The translations under genes and the position numbers were made by a program. A stretch of 40,447 bases of DNA from positions 1 to 40,447 of the forward strand of contig NZ_MSTI01000080.1 of assembly GCF_001949125.1 (NCBI RefSeq). The letters run 5' to 3'. Position 1 is the first letter of the stretch, and each line of letters begins with the position of its first letter. Below the pieces are notes generated by a model. The model worked only from the letters and a program-made list of their open reading frames with translations, made no database searches and was not told the origin of the DNA. Shown in pieces: positions 6,966 through 15,801 of this stretch. This stretch comes from Deinococcus marmoris (GTDB lineage Bacteria > Deinococcota > Deinococci > Deinococcales > Deinococcaceae).

Positions 6966-9900
6966 TCAACCAAAGTATTCGGGCAGATCGGCTTCTGTCG
7001 CCAGCACGTCGCGGGGTTTGCTGCCCTGGTGCTTGCTGACGATGCCCATCGCTTCCAGCAGGTCCATCAGTTTCCCGGCGCGGGCGTGGCCCACACTCAG
7101 GCGGCGCTGCAACCTGGAAACGCTGCCCTGGCCCTCCTCGATGCAGATCTGGGCGGCCTGACGCAGCAGCGGATCGCTGAAATCCATGCCGCTGCGGTCT
7201 CCGGGGCCACTGGACATGATCTCGCTGTCGAAGTCCGCGCCGTACGCCTCCACGAAATCGTCCTCGAAGACCATCCGGCGCAGCTCGTCGCTGATGCGGG
7301 CGGATTCGGCCTCAGAGATATAAGGCCCCTGGAGGCGCACGGGTTTGACCTGACCCGGCTGGTAGAACAGCATGTCGCCCATCCCGGTCAGGCGTTCCGC
7401 GCCCATGCTGTCCAGAATGGTGCGCGAGTCGTGGCTGCTGCTGACTGCAAAGGCGATGCGCGCCGGGACGTTCACTTTAATCAGGCTGGTCAGGATGTCC
7501 ACGCTGGGGCGCTGCGTCGCCAGGATCAGGTGCATGCCGGTGGCGCGGGCCATCTGTGCCAGCCGCATAATCGCGCTTTCCACTTCTTTTGGGCTGGTGA
7601 TCATCAAATCGGCCAGTTCGTCGATGATGATCACCAGATGCGGCAGTTCGGTTTCGCCGGTCTGGCGCATCTTGGCGTTGTACTGTTCCAAGTTCTTCGC
7701 GCCCACCGCGCTCATCATCTTGTAGCGGCGCTCCATGTGGGCCACCGCGCCCAGCAACACCCCCGCCGCGTCCACCGGATTGGTGACCACGCTGCGGACC
7801 AGATGCGGAATGCCGTCGTAGGGGGTCAGCTCTACCATCTTGGGATCGATCATCAGAAAGCGCAGATCGCCCGGCAGGTACTTGAACAGCAGTGAGGTGA
7901 TCAGCGTGTTGACGCACACCGATTTGCCCGAACCCGTGCTGCCCGCCACCAGCAGGTGCGGCATCTTGGCGAGGTCTCCCACCATCAGTTCGCCGTCAAT
8001 GCTCTTTCCCAGAATGATCGGCAGTCTGGCGCGGGTGTTGCGGAAACCGGGAGAAGAGGCCGCCTGATGAAAGGTCACGGGTTCGCGCTCGGCGTTGGGA
8101 ACCTCCAGGCCGATCACGCTCTTGCCGGGCACGGGGGCCTCCACGCGCACGCCGCCCACCGCCAGGGCGCGGGCCAGATCGTTGCTCAGGCTGGCGATCC
8201 GGCTGATCTTCTCGCCGGGCGCGGGTTCGATCTCGTAGCGCGTGACGGTGGGGCCGCGCGCGTAGTCCACCACTTTGGCCTGCAAACCAAAGTGCCGCAG
8301 CGTCTCGTCGATCAGTCCGGCCCGCTGCCGCGCCGAGACCTCCAGCGCCGCCGTGTTGTGTGCTGCCGCCGGAATGGGATCAAGGAGTTTGCTGTCGGGC
8401 AGGGCCAGCGCGATTGCGCCCACAGGGTTGGTGGGCCGCCTTTCCTGCCGGGGTGGGCCAGCGTCTTTCTCCCACGGTGGCGTGCCCGATTTCGGCGCAC
8501 CAGCACGCACGCCACCTTTGCCCAGCAGAGGCTCGCCTTTACCACTGGGCACGGCGTCCAGCGTCCGGCCCGTCTTGATAGGTGCAGGCCCAAACGGCAG
8601 ATCGTCGTCGTCCCAGTCGGAGAAGGGATCGACGCCACCAGTTTCTGGGCCAGAGGAGGGGTTTGAGACAATGTGCGGTGAGGCCAGAGGCGGCGCTCCC
8701 CAGCCCGCTGGGTCTGCCGTGGCCGTGATGGTGGTGGGCTGTGGAGTTGCTGCCGTGTGCCCAGTGACAGCGCTTTCCCCTTCCGAGAACTCGTCGTTCA
8801 CGAAGTCGAAGTCCAGCGTGGGCGGCACAGCCTGGGCCGACACGAGGACTTCCTGGGTGGCCGTTCCAGTGATGGCCTCGGCGCGGCGCAGGGCGTCCTC
8901 CTGGGCCTGGGCCAGCCGGTGTCTCCAGCGGCCCTGTTCGCGCAGGGTGCCGTCGGTGTCCTCGGCCAGCGCCGCCGCCAGTTCGCCTGCCACCTCGGTG
9001 GGCGCGCGGTCAAAGGCGGTGGCCAGATCGGGCCAGCCGGGATACACGTCGGCCCGCGTGCGCCACGCGGTGAAATCGCGGCTGACCTCCTGCCACGCCA
9101 CCTGCCGTTCGCGGTGGGCGGGCCACTCGCGGGCCAGGGCGGCGCTGTCGGGCTTGGCCAGGGCTTTCTCGGCGGCCACGCGCTCACGCTCCAGCTTGCC
9201 CGCACGCCCGGACAGGCGCTGGATCTCGGAGACCATCGCGCGGCGCAGGCGTTCCAGCGCGTCGCAGGCCTGGGTGCTGGGCAGCGCCACGCTCAATTCA
9301 TGGCGGCCCTGGCGAATCTCGGCGGCGCGGGCCTCGGCGTCGGCCCCGGCGTCGGGGGCTTCACGGGCCACCAGTTCACGCAGATCGCGGGCACCGTTGC
9401 CGACAAAGATGCGGGTGCTTTCCTGCCAGTGTTTCAGATCCCGCTCCAGACCCTTGAGGCCCGCCTCGTCCTGGCCGCGCACCTCGCGCTGGGCGGCCTT
9501 GAGTTCGGCCTGCTGGGTCTTGATCTCGTTCGCGTCGGGGTACAGGCGGCGCAGGGTGTCCAGCTCGCGCCCGTGGGCCATCAGCCCGGCGCGCACGCCG
9601 CCGCGTGCGCGGGCCGACTCGATGCCGTCCTGCCGCGCCTCGATGGCCCCCTGCACCCCCGCAGACGCACCGCCCAGCAGCATGCTGAGCCGCCGGAAAA
9701 CAGACTTGAGCATGCTCAGTGGGGCCAGCCGAAGCATCAGCTCCAGTCCCAGTGTCAGCGTGATCAGGGGCAGCAGCGCCGCCGCGTAGCTGAGGGTTCC
9801 CACCAGCGGACGCATCACCACCACGGCCCCCTGTCCCGCCGCCCCCGGATGAACGACCTCGTGCAGCGCCAGCAATGAGGCCACCACCACCACGCCGCCC

Positions 9901-10208
9901 AGCACCCGGCGGTTCAGGTTTCTCAGGTCACGTCCCAGGAAGACCAATGCGCCGTAGGCGACGGGAATGATCGGCAGCAGGTACGCGCCCCAGCCCAGCC
10001 AGTCCAGCAGCAGCGAACGTGCCCCACCCATGAACCCCGCCGTGCCGCCAGTGCCAGGGGTGCCCGTGCCGCCCGCTCCCAGTCCGTCCTCGCCCGGCAG
10101 CAGCAGCGTCACCGCCAGAAAGATGCCCACCGCGAACAGCACCAGACCCAGCGCCTCGCCGTCGAAACGGCTGACCGGGGGAGAACTTTTGGCGCGGGCC
10201 TTCGACAT
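6966..10208 (-). CDS. ftsK: FtsK/SpoIIIE DNA translocase
   Basis: This 1080-residue septal DNA pump moves chromosome ends through the closing septum. Residues 1-190 hold several membrane segments (e.g. [19 protein letters not shown]). About 190-470 is a long charged, probably coiled-coil stretch, followed by a Pro/Gly/Thr-rich linker to about 600. The RecA-like motor has Walker A GSTGSGKS near 757 and Walker [14 protein letters not shown] near 859. A C-terminal winged-helix gamma domain (about 1015-1070, [25 protein letters not shown]) would read the polar KOPS-type sequences. The ATG lies seven bases after a TACACT box, which fits a leaderless mRNA. The gene is divergent from the JAMM gene. 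Confidence 0.96.
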   Translation of the reverse strand: MSKARAKSSPPVSRFDGEALGLVLFAVGIFLAVTLLLPGEDGLGAGGTGTPGTGGTAGFMGGARSLLLDWLGWGAYLLPIIPVAYGALVFLGRDLRNLNRRVLGGVVVVASLLALHEVVHPGAAGQGAVVVMRPLVGTLSYAAALLPLITLTLGLELMLRLAPLSMLKSVFRRLSMLLGGASAGVQGAIEARQDGIESARARGGVRAGLMAHGRELDTLRRLYPDANEIKTQQAELKAAQREVRGQDEAGLKGLERDLKHWQESTRIFVGNGARDLRELVAREAPDAGADAEARAAEIRQGRHELSVALPSTQACDALERLRRAMVSEIQRLSGRAGKLERERVAAEKALAKPDSAALAREWPAHRERQVAWQEVSRDFTAWRTRADVYPGWPDLATAFDRAPTEVAGELAAALAEDTDGTLREQGRWRHRLAQAQEDALRRAEAITGTATQEVLVSAQAVPPTLDFDFVNDEFSEGESAVTGHTAATPQPTTITATADPAGWGAPPLASPHIVSNPSSGPETGGVDPFSDWDDDDLPFGPAPIKTGRTLDAVPSGKGEPLLGKGGVRAGAPKSGTPPWEKDAGPPRQERRPTNPVGAIALALPDSKLLDPIPAAAHNTAALEVSARQRAGLIDETLRHFGLQAKVVDYARGPTVTRYEIEPAPGEKISRIASLSNDLARALAVGGVRVEAPVPGKSVIGLEVPNAEREPVTFHQAASSPGFRNTRARLPIILGKSIDGELMVGDLAKMPHLLVAGSTGSGKSVCVNTLITSLLFKYLPGDLRFLMIDPKMVELTPYDGIPHLVRSVVTNPVDAAGVLLGAVAHMERRYKMMSAVGAKNLEQYNAKMRQTGETELPHLVIIIDELADLMITSPKEVESAIMRLAQMARATGMHLILATQRPSVDILTSLIKVNVPARIAFAVSSSHDSRTILDSMGAERLTGMGDMLFYQPGQVKPVRLQGPYISEAESARISDELRRMVFEDDFVEAYGADFDSEIMSSGPGDRSGMDFSDPLLRQAAQICIEEGQGSVSRLQRRLSVGHARAGKLMDLLEAMGIVSKHQGSKPRDVLATEADLPEYFG

Positions 10209-10215
10209 AGCGGGC

Positions 10216-10221
10216 AGTGTA
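10216..10221 (-). promoter_or_regulatory. -10 box of ftsK, probably leaderless
   Basis: TACACT (minus strand) ends seven bases before the ftsK ATG, leaving no room for a Shine-Dalgarno site. No clear -35 is seen. Confidence 0.55.
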
Positions 10222-10347
10222 ACGCAAAGCGGGCCGGGTCATTTGGAAATTGAGTCGTCCTGTACGGCGTTTGAGGTTGGAAAGGGACGGCGGTCTGTCC
10301 TGATGGGGTCCCGGAACCGTGCCGCGCGGCACGCCGCGCCCGCGCTC

Positions 10348-10353
10348 CATAAT
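10348..10353 (+). promoter_or_regulatory. Possible -10 box of the JAMM gene
   Basis: CATAAT ends five bases before the GTG start. It lies inside a perfect short palindrome, GCTCCAT-A-ATGGAGC. The GGAG here sits too close to the GTG to act as a normal ribosome site, so leaderless translation is likely. Confidence 0.4.
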
Positions 10354-10358
10354 GGAGC

Positions 10359-10793
10359 GTGTCCCTGATCCTGCCTGCCGTGCTGGCTGACGCGCTGTGG
10401 GCGCACGCCGCCCGCGAGTTTCCGCGCGAATGCGTGGGCGCGTTGGGCGGCACGGGCCGGACGGCGGAGGATTTGGATGGTGAGGAAGCCCGCGCCGTGG
10501 CGCTGTACCCCCTGCCCAACATCTCCGCGCAGCCGGAGCGCGAGTATCTGGCAGACCCGGTGCATCTGCTGCGTGCCCTCAAGGCCATGCGCGGGGGCGG
10601 TCTGGCCCTGGTGGCGCTGTACCACAGTCACCCGCGCGGCCCGGCGTGGCCCAGTTCCACCGATCTGCGTCTGGCCACCTACCCGGTGCCCTACGTGATC
10701 GCGGACCTGCAAAACCGCGTGCTGCGCGCCTACCGTCTGCCACAGGGAACGGCGGTAGGGGTGCGGGTGGAGGCTACGTCTACAGGGGATTGA
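10359..10793 (+). CDS. JAMM/MPN+ zinc metalloprotease (Mov34/PAD-1 family)
   Basis: This is a 144-residue stand-alone JAMM domain. The full metal and catalytic signature is visible: Glu24 (PRECVGALGG), His89 and His91 (YHSHPRGP), Ser99 and Asp102, matching E...HxH-x7-S-x2-D exactly. Bacterial JAMM proteins remove small ubiquitin-like modifiers or C-terminal extensions of sulphur carriers such as ThiS/MoaD, or process other peptides. The specific substrate cannot be told. No ubiquitin-like or E1-like gene is next to it. The GTG start is chosen because the nearby ATG at 10352 is in another frame and the GTG lies just after a -10-like box. It is divergent from ftsK. Confidence 0.9.
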   Translation: MSLILPAVLADALWAHAAREFPRECVGALGGTGRTAEDLDGEEARAVALYPLPNISAQPEREYLADPVHLLRALKAMRGGGLALVALYHSHPRGPAWPSSTDLRLATYPVPYVIADLQNRVLRAYRLPQGTAVGVRVEATSTGD

Positions 10794-10887
10794 ACGCGGC
10801 CCCACACTCTAAGAAATCCTCTAATCCACGCAAGAGAGGGTGAAGGCCGATTGTGAGGCGTTGGCTTATGCCGGGGCAGGGCGGTCC

Positions 10888-10893
10888 TACACT
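10888..10893 (+). promoter_or_regulatory. -10 box of the cupredoxin gene, probably leaderless
   Basis: TACACT ends six bases before the ATG at 10900. A TTGGCT lies 21 bp upstream of it, a longer than usual spacer for a -35. Confidence 0.55.
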
Positions 10894-10899
10894 CGCGGC

Positions 10900-11382
10900 A
10901 TGAAAAAGATTCTGTTCGTCGCCGGGCTGCTGATGCTGGGCCAGGCCAGCGCCGCAAGCTATGTCAGTAACGACGCGGCCACCAAGACCGCCACGATCAC
11001 GGTCAATGCCGGAGAGGGCGGCGACAACGGCGGCCTGAACTTCAACGGGGCCGATCACGGCAAGAAGGGCTTTGTCATCCCCGCCGGATGGACCGTCAAG
11101 ATGGTCTTCAAGAATGTCGGGATGATGCCCCACAGCGCCGTCGTGACCAAGGGCAAGACGCCGCTGTCCAGCATCACGGAAAAGGACGCGGCCTTCGCCA
11201 AGGCTTACACCTCCAAACTCGCCGGGGGCATAGCGGGGGGCAGCAAGGCCGAGACGGTGATGTTCAAGGTGGGCAAGGCCGGAACCTACAATCTGGTCTG
11301 CGGCGTCCCCGGCCACGGTCTGGGCGGCCAGTACGTGGGCTTCATGGTGTCCGGCACGGCCAAGACCGCCAGTTTCGAGTAA
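10900..11382 (+). CDS. Exported sulfocyanin-like blue-copper protein
   Basis: This 160-residue cupredoxin has a signal peptide (MKKILFVAGLLMLGQASA, cleavage near 18). The sulfocyanin-type block LNFNGADHG...GFVIPAGWTVKMVFKN is at 46-72. Type 1 copper ligands are His78 (MMPHSAVV), Cys134 and His139 (LVCGVPGHG). The usual axial Met position about five residues after the second His is Gln144 here; Met149 is the nearest Met. The protein probably carries electrons outside the membrane. A start 60 bases upstream is possible in frame but lacks the signal-peptide logic, and the -10 box just before 10900 supports the chosen ATG. Confidence 0.88.
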   Translation: MKKILFVAGLLMLGQASAASYVSNDAATKTATITVNAGEGGDNGGLNFNGADHGKKGFVIPAGWTVKMVFKNVGMMPHSAVVTKGKTPLSSITEKDAAFAKAYTSKLAGGIAGGSKAETVMFKVGKAGTYNLVCGVPGHGLGGQYVGFMVSGTAKTASFE

Positions 11383-11581
11383 GCCGGACTGCGGGTAGGG
11401 CGAGCAGGACGGGGGTGGGTTTCAGATACGGAATCCGCCCCTTCTCATGTCTGCCACTCATGTCTGCCCGCCGGGAGTGTTCAGCATCGTCTGCACTGCA
11501 CCGGAATCTGATACGGGGCCACAGCGCGTTGGCCCCAGGCATTTGCCAGCCACATTCATGATTTTCCCCTATGTTGAGGGC
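11383..11581. other. Spacer with a possible decayed copy of the mobile repeat
   Basis: There is no gene here. ATACGGAATCCG at 11426-11437 matches the mobile-repeat terminus at 11 of 12 positions. About 70 bp later GGAATCTGATACGG is a weak partner. The 12-mer CTCATGTCTGCC occurs twice in near tandem (13-bp period) around 11444-11468. Confidence 0.3.
11570..11575 (+). promoter_or_regulatory. -10 box of murD, probably leaderless
   Basis: TATGTT ends six bases before the GTG start at 11582. TTGCCA lies 21 bp upstream. Confidence 0.5.
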
Positions 11582-12922
11582 GTGACTGGGGAACGGGATG
11601 TGGGGGAAGGCAGTGGTGGCAACGGAAGTCTCCTGATTTACGGTCTGGGCCGCAGTGGACGCGGCGTGGCCCGGTTTCTGTCCTCAGAGGGAACGCGGGC
11701 GCAGTGGCACGACGCCCGGCCCTCTGCGGAAGATCTGGCGTTGATGGACGAGTTGCATTACGGGCGCGGCGATGTGGGCGGTACCTACTCAACCGTCGTG
11801 GCGGCTCCCGGCGTGCCCATCGATCACCCGGACCTGGAAAGCCTGCGTGGGCGCGGCGCGGAGGTCATCGGGGAGGTGGTGCTGGCCGCCCGTCTGCGCC
11901 CGGCGCTGCCCATCGTGGGCGTGACCGGCACGGCGGGCAAGGGGGGGACCACGGTGCTGATCGCCTCTTTGCTGCGGGCCTGCGGGGTACGGGCGCGCGA
12001 GGGCGGCAACATCGATCCGCCGCTGCTGGACGTGGTGGACACGGCAGCGGTTGCGGTGGCCGAACTGTCCAGCTTTCAACTGGAACGGGTACCCGGCCTG
12101 CGCCTGCCCGTGGCCGTGATCACCAATCTGGGTGTCGATCATCTGGACCGCCACCGCACCGTGGCCGCCTACCACGCCGCCAAACTGAGCATCACGGCGG
12201 GGCAACAGGAAGAGGACGTGCTGATCGTCCCGGAGGGGCTGGAGGTCAGCACGCGCGCCACGGTTCTGCCCTTCTCCCCGGCGCGGCTGGTGCTGAGCAG
12301 TGGCGAGGAAGTCCTGCCCGCCGCCGAACTGCCCGACGCCATCCACCCCGCCAACGCCGCCGCCGCACTGCTGGCTGCCGAGGCCATGCTGATCCGGCTG
12401 GGCCGCCCGGTGCAGCCCGAGGTGCTGGCGGCGGCCCTGCGCGCTGCCCGGCCACAGCGGGGCCGCTTCGAGACGGTGGCGCAGGTGGGTGGTGTGCGTT
12501 TTATCGACGACAGTATTGCCACCCGGACCATCGCCGTGCAGGCCGCGCTAGAGCGGGCGAGGCCGCCGATTGCCTGGCTGGTGGGCGGGCGTGACAAGGG
12601 CGCGGAGCTGGGGCCGCTGCGCGAAGCCGCCCAGGGCCGCGTGAAAACAGTGATCGCCTTCGGTGAGGACGGCGAGAAGTTGGCCCACGAGTTGGGGCTG
12701 CCCTTCGTGGCCGTGTCCGGTGCGGATGGAGACGGCAGCATGCGCGCGGCGGCGCTGGCCGGACTGGAAGCGCTGGGAGGCGAGGGAACGGTCCTGCTGG
12801 CCCCCATCGGCACCAGCTTCGATCAGTTCCGGGACTATGCCCAGCGGGGCGACAGTTTCCGGCGGGCGGCGCTGGCCCTCGTGGACGCCGCAGATGCGCC
12901 AGACCCGGAGGCCCGCGCGTGA
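11582..12922 (+). CDS. murD: UDP-N-acetylmuramoyl-L-alanine--D-glutamate ligase
   Basis: This 446-residue Mur ligase adds the second residue of the peptidoglycan stem peptide. It has the N-terminal nucleotide-fold start LLIYGLGRSGRGVARFL, the ATP loop GVTGTAGKGGTTVLIASL, the Mur-type stretch ELSSFQLERVPGL...TNLGVDHLDRH and the C-terminal domain with FIDDSIATRTIAVQAALE and GGRDKGAEL. The frame is open upstream to 11447. The GTG at 11582 is preferred because a TATGTT box ends six bases before it, as in other leaderless genes here; a second GTG at 11600 is possible. The stop overlaps the ftsW start (GTGA), giving tight coupling. Confidence 0.94.
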   Translation: MTGERDVGEGSGGNGSLLIYGLGRSGRGVARFLSSEGTRAQWHDARPSAEDLALMDELHYGRGDVGGTYSTVVAAPGVPIDHPDLESLRGRGAEVIGEVVLAARLRPALPIVGVTGTAGKGGTTVLIASLLRACGVRAREGGNIDPPLLDVVDTAAVAVAELSSFQLERVPGLRLPVAVITNLGVDHLDRHRTVAAYHAAKLSITAGQQEEDVLIVPEGLEVSTRATVLPFSPARLVLSSGEEVLPAAELPDAIHPANAAAALLAAEAMLIRLGRPVQPEVLAAALRAARPQRGRFETVAQVGGVRFIDDSIATRTIAVQAALERARPPIAWLVGGRDKGAELGPLREAAQGRVKTVIAFGEDGEKLAHELGLPFVAVSGADGDGSMRAAALAGLEALGGEGTVLLAPIGTSFDQFRDYAQRGDSFRRAALALVDAADAPDPEARA

Positions 12923-14058
12923 GCGTTCAACTGATCATCGCGCAGGTGCTGCTCATGGCGCTGGGTCTGCTGGGCATCTCCGCCGCGCGCCCGGACCTGG
13001 TCGTGGAACATGGCTGGAAAGCGGCGCTGGCGCTGGGCATCACCTTCGCGGTGGCCCGGCTGCGGCCCAGAACCTTCCTGAAACTGGGGCCGCCGTTCTG
13101 GGCCTTCACCCTGGTGCTGCTGCTGCTGGTGCTGTTCATCGGCAAGGGGACCCAGGAAAGCGAGGCCACCAAGCGCTGGCTGGATTTCGGCGGCCCCTTC
13201 CGGTTTCAGCCCTCCGAACTGGCCAAACTGGGGCTGGTCATGATGCTGGCCTCGTTCTTCTCGCGGCGGGGGGTGCAGAACAAGCTCCTGAGCGCCACGG
13301 TCATGATCGTGCTGACCACCGCCCTGATCTTTGCCGAGCCGGACCTGGGCAGCAGCGTCCTGATGTTCGGGCTGGGCATCATTCTGATGTACGCCGCCGG
13401 GGTGCGGATCAGCAACATCACCGGCTTTCTGTTCGCGCTGGGCCTGATGGCGCTGCCCGTCTTCTCGGTCTATCTGGAGAAACACCCCTACATTCTGGCC
13501 CGCTGGCAGGGCCATCAGGCCCGTGACGAGGAGCGGGCCATCGGCCTCGATCAGATCGGCCTGGCCCACCGGGACCTGAGCTGGGGCGGCTGGTGGGGCC
13601 AGGGGCCGGACGGCAGGCGCTACGAGTATTTTGCCGCCCACACCGACATGGTGGTGGCCTCGGTGGGCTTTACCGCCGGGCTGCTGGGTGTGGTCACGCT
13701 GCTGTTCTGCTACTGGCTGATCGTCTCGGTGGCCCTGCAAACCTCGCAACTGGCCGCGCGCATCCGGCCCATGACCGCCGAGATCCACGGGGCCAGCATC
13801 CTGGCGACGGGCGCGATGTTCATGATCGTGGGTCAGGCGATGGTAAATCTGGCCGTCGCCGCCGGGGTCTTTCCGGTTACGGGCGTGCCGCTGCCGCTGG
13901 TCAGCTTCGGTTTTTCCAGCATGCTGACCATGAGCGTGGCGCTGGGCATCATCCATTCTGCCCTGCGTGAGGTCAAGCGCAATCTGCCCGAAACCGAGGC
14001 CCGGCCCGCCGAGGACAGGGTGGCCGAAAGCGAGGGCGTGGGCCTGAGTGCCGATTGA
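12919..14058 (+). CDS. ftsW: FtsW/RodA/SpoVE-family peptidoglycan polymerase
   Basis: This is a 379-residue SEDS protein with about ten membrane segments. It shows the family motifs KRWLDFGGPFRFQPSELAKLGLVM (about 76-99), EPDLGSSVLM (about 139-148) and GVPLPLVSFGFSSML near the C-terminus. SEDS proteins polymerise lipid II into glycan strands, with FtsW acting at the septum. It starts with GTG overlapping the murD stop by four bases (GTGA). Position next to murD in a division-cell-wall context favours FtsW over RodA. murG, often next in other genomes, is not here. A strong terminator follows. Confidence 0.93.
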   Translation: MSVQLIIAQVLLMALGLLGISAARPDLVVEHGWKAALALGITFAVARLRPRTFLKLGPPFWAFTLVLLLLVLFIGKGTQESEATKRWLDFGGPFRFQPSELAKLGLVMMLASFFSRRGVQNKLLSATVMIVLTTALIFAEPDLGSSVLMFGLGIILMYAAGVRISNITGFLFALGLMALPVFSVYLEKHPYILARWQGHQARDEERAIGLDQIGLAHRDLSWGGWWGQGPDGRRYEYFAAHTDMVVASVGFTAGLLGVVTLLFCYWLIVSVALQTSQLAARIRPMTAEIHGASILATGAMFMIVGQAMVNLAVAAGVFPVTGVPLPLVSFGFSSMLTMSVALGIIHSALREVKRNLPETEARPAEDRVAESEGVGLSAD

Positions 14059-14071
14059 GGGCTGGAATATA

Positions 14072-14118
14072 GAGAAGAGGCAGCGTGGCGGGATAGTCCC
14101 ACGCTGCCTCTCTCTTTT
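14072..14118. terminator. Bidirectional hairpin terminator between ftsW and the exopolysaccharide locus
   Basis: Stem arms AGAGGCAGCGTGG (14076-14088) and CCACGCTGCCTCT (14099-14111) pair over 13 bp with a 10-base loop and are followed by CTCTTTT on plus. It separates two convergent operons and may serve both. Confidence 0.85.
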
Positions 14119-14137
14119 GTCCCTTCTGCGTCCTGGC

Positions 14138-15064
14138 TTAGCGCCCCGGCGTCAGCACGTCCAGATTTCGCACGCTGACATACGGCACCAGCCCGGCGGC
14201 GCGGGCGCGGCTGTAGGTTTGCGAAATCAGGCCAGGATTCGAGGCGTAATCCAGCGTCAGCACCGGCTTGCCCAGCTTGCGCCAGGCTTTAAAGCTGCCC
14301 AGCAGTTCGGTCTGTCGCTCAGGTTCCGTGACCCCATCCGTGGCGTACACGAAGGTTTCTTCCTGGGCGGCAGCGTCCACGCAGGCGGCGTAGCCGGGGT
14401 CCAGCAGCAGTTCGGGGGCGTTCTGCGGGATGATCAGAAACTGGGGGTCACGGGCGTGGGCGTGCGCGGCAATCTTGCAGACCCAGCGCACCATCTCCGC
14501 GCGGGCGGTGGGGCGTTCCGGGCGGCGCATGTAGGCGTCGATCAGGTCCAGGTAGACGCCGTGAAAACCCTGATCGATCAGCGTGTCCAGCCCGGCCAGC
14601 GCCAGCTTCTGCCACGCCGGGTTCCAGTACGCCACGTCGTAATTGCCGGGCCAGTCAGGATCGGCCTTTAAAATCCATTCCGGCTGGCCGGGTTTCCAGC
14701 CCGGCTGCCAGTAGCGGCGGTAATCCTCGGCGGCCCCCACGCTCAGGTAGGCGACGAGCAATTTATCCTGCGCGGCAGCCTCCACCTCGGCGCGGCTCCA
14801 GGGCTGGCCGTCGTCGTCGTTCGGCTCGATGACCAGCAGACCAAAGGGAGCGCGTTTCAGCGGGGCCAGACGCGGCCCGTCCGCCCCGCCCAAGCCGCCC
14901 AGTTGAATGGCCCAGGTACGCACGGCGCTCAGTTTTTCTGAACGCGATTCGGCCTGCGCGCCGCCTGCCGCAAGCGTCCAGCCCAGACCAAGCAGGAGGG
15001 GAGAGAGGAGAACCAGCCACCGCGCGAGGCGGGACCGGGAAAGGAAGTCTGGGACCGTGTTCAG
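14138..15064 (-). CDS. Secreted GH114-like polygalactosaminidase
   Basis: The 308-residue protein has a clear signal peptide (SRSRLARW then LVLLSPLLLGLGWTLAAGGAQA, cleavage near 38) and a TIM-barrel of the endo-alpha-1,4-polygalactosaminidase (GH114, formerly TM1410) type. It has LLVAYLSVGAAEDYR at 102-116, HGVYLDLIDAYM at 168-179 (Asp173 and Asp176) and a Glu pair at 235-236. No ATG, GTG or TTG fits upstream of the signal peptide. The only well-placed candidate is a CTG overlapping the TGA of the upstream hydrolase gene (CTGA); a GTG downstream would remove the signal. It is the last gene of the exopolysaccharide locus. It probably cuts galactosamine-rich polymer outside the cell. Confidence 0.82.
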   Translation of the reverse strand: MNTVPDFLSRSRLARWLVLLSPLLLGLGWTLAAGGAQAESRSEKLSAVRTWAIQLGGLGGADGPRLAPLKRAPFGLLVIEPNDDDGQPWSRAEVEAAAQDKLLVAYLSVGAAEDYRRYWQPGWKPGQPEWILKADPDWPGNYDVAYWNPAWQKLALAGLDTLIDQGFHGVYLDLIDAYMRRPERPTARAEMVRWVCKIAAHAHARDPQFLIIPQNAPELLLDPGYAACVDAAAQEETFVYATDGVTEPERQTELLGSFKAWRKLGKPVLTLDYASNPGLISQTYSRARAAGLVPYVSVRNLDVLTPGR

Positions 15065-15798
15065 GGCAGACCTCCAGCCAGCGAGAGGGCGCGGTCTGTG
15101 ACGAAGGTCTGCACGTTGTAACGCGCGGCCCGCTCGCGTGCGGCGTGGGCCAGGGCCGGGGTATCGGCATAGTCCAGCGCGCAGACGCTCAGGCCCGTGG
15201 CCCGCACTTCTTTCAGCCAGTGGTCCGTGTAGGTGCGGCCCGCCTTGTCCAGCGCGGCGTAAGCGGGGGTGTGCGTGGTGGAAAAGCCCTCGAACAGCAC
15301 CCCGTCTACCAGCCGTGCCAGCCCCGGCAGCAGCCCGAAGCCCCGGTTGGCCAGCAGCGTGGCCTTGGGGAAGGCCGTGCGCAACGTCTGCACCAGTGCC
15401 AGCGTCGCGTCTGCTCCGGCGCTGTCCAGGGTGTCGAGCATCAGGCCGTCGGCGTGTTTTAACTCTAGGTCGGCGCGGCGCAGCAGTTCGGCCCACCACG
15501 CGGGGTTGGTGGCGTCCACCTTCACGCTGCCCCACTGCGGGTTGACCTCCAGGTGGTACGCCTGACAGCCGGGCGCGCAGCGGTAATCGCCCAGCGGGTG
15601 ATCCTCGCCCACGCTCAGATACCCCAGCACCCGCGTCCCGCCCGCCCGCAGGGCGTCGAGCTGGGCCGGGGTGTACAGCGTGGTCTGCACCACCACCGTG
15701 CCGAAGCCGCCCAGCGTCTTTAGAGCCTGCGGCGTGGGTGGGCCGTAGTAGACGCTCAGGGGCAGGTGGGGCGAGAGAGCGGTAATGGCCGTGAGCAA
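15061..15798 (-). CDS. GH114-like polygalactosaminidase without its own signal peptide
   Basis: The 245-residue catalytic domain is related to the downstream hydrolase. It has TRVLGYLSVGEDH at 55-67, DGLMLDTLDSAG at 117-128 (Asp122 and Asp125, matching Asp173 and Asp176 of the neighbour) and DGVLFEGFSTTHTP at 165-178 (Glu170). The start is TTG, only one codon after the TAA of the deacetylase gene and in the same frame. An AGG seven to nine bases before the TTG could act as ribosome site. With no signal peptide it would stay in the cytoplasm unless made as a read-through fusion to the lipoprotein upstream. Its stop overlaps the next gene by four bases. Confidence 0.8.
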   Translation of the reverse strand: MLTAITALSPHLPLSVYYGPPTPQALKTLGGFGTVVVQTTLYTPAQLDALRAGGTRVLGYLSVGEDHPLGDYRCAPGCQAYHLEVNPQWGSVKVDATNPAWWAELLRRADLELKHADGLMLDTLDSAGADATLALVQTLRTAFPKATLLANRGFGLLPGLARLVDGVLFEGFSTTHTPAYAALDKAGRTYTDHWLKEVRATGLSVCALDYADTPALAHAARERAARYNVQTFVTDRALSLAGGLP

Positions 15799-15801
15799 CC
15801 C

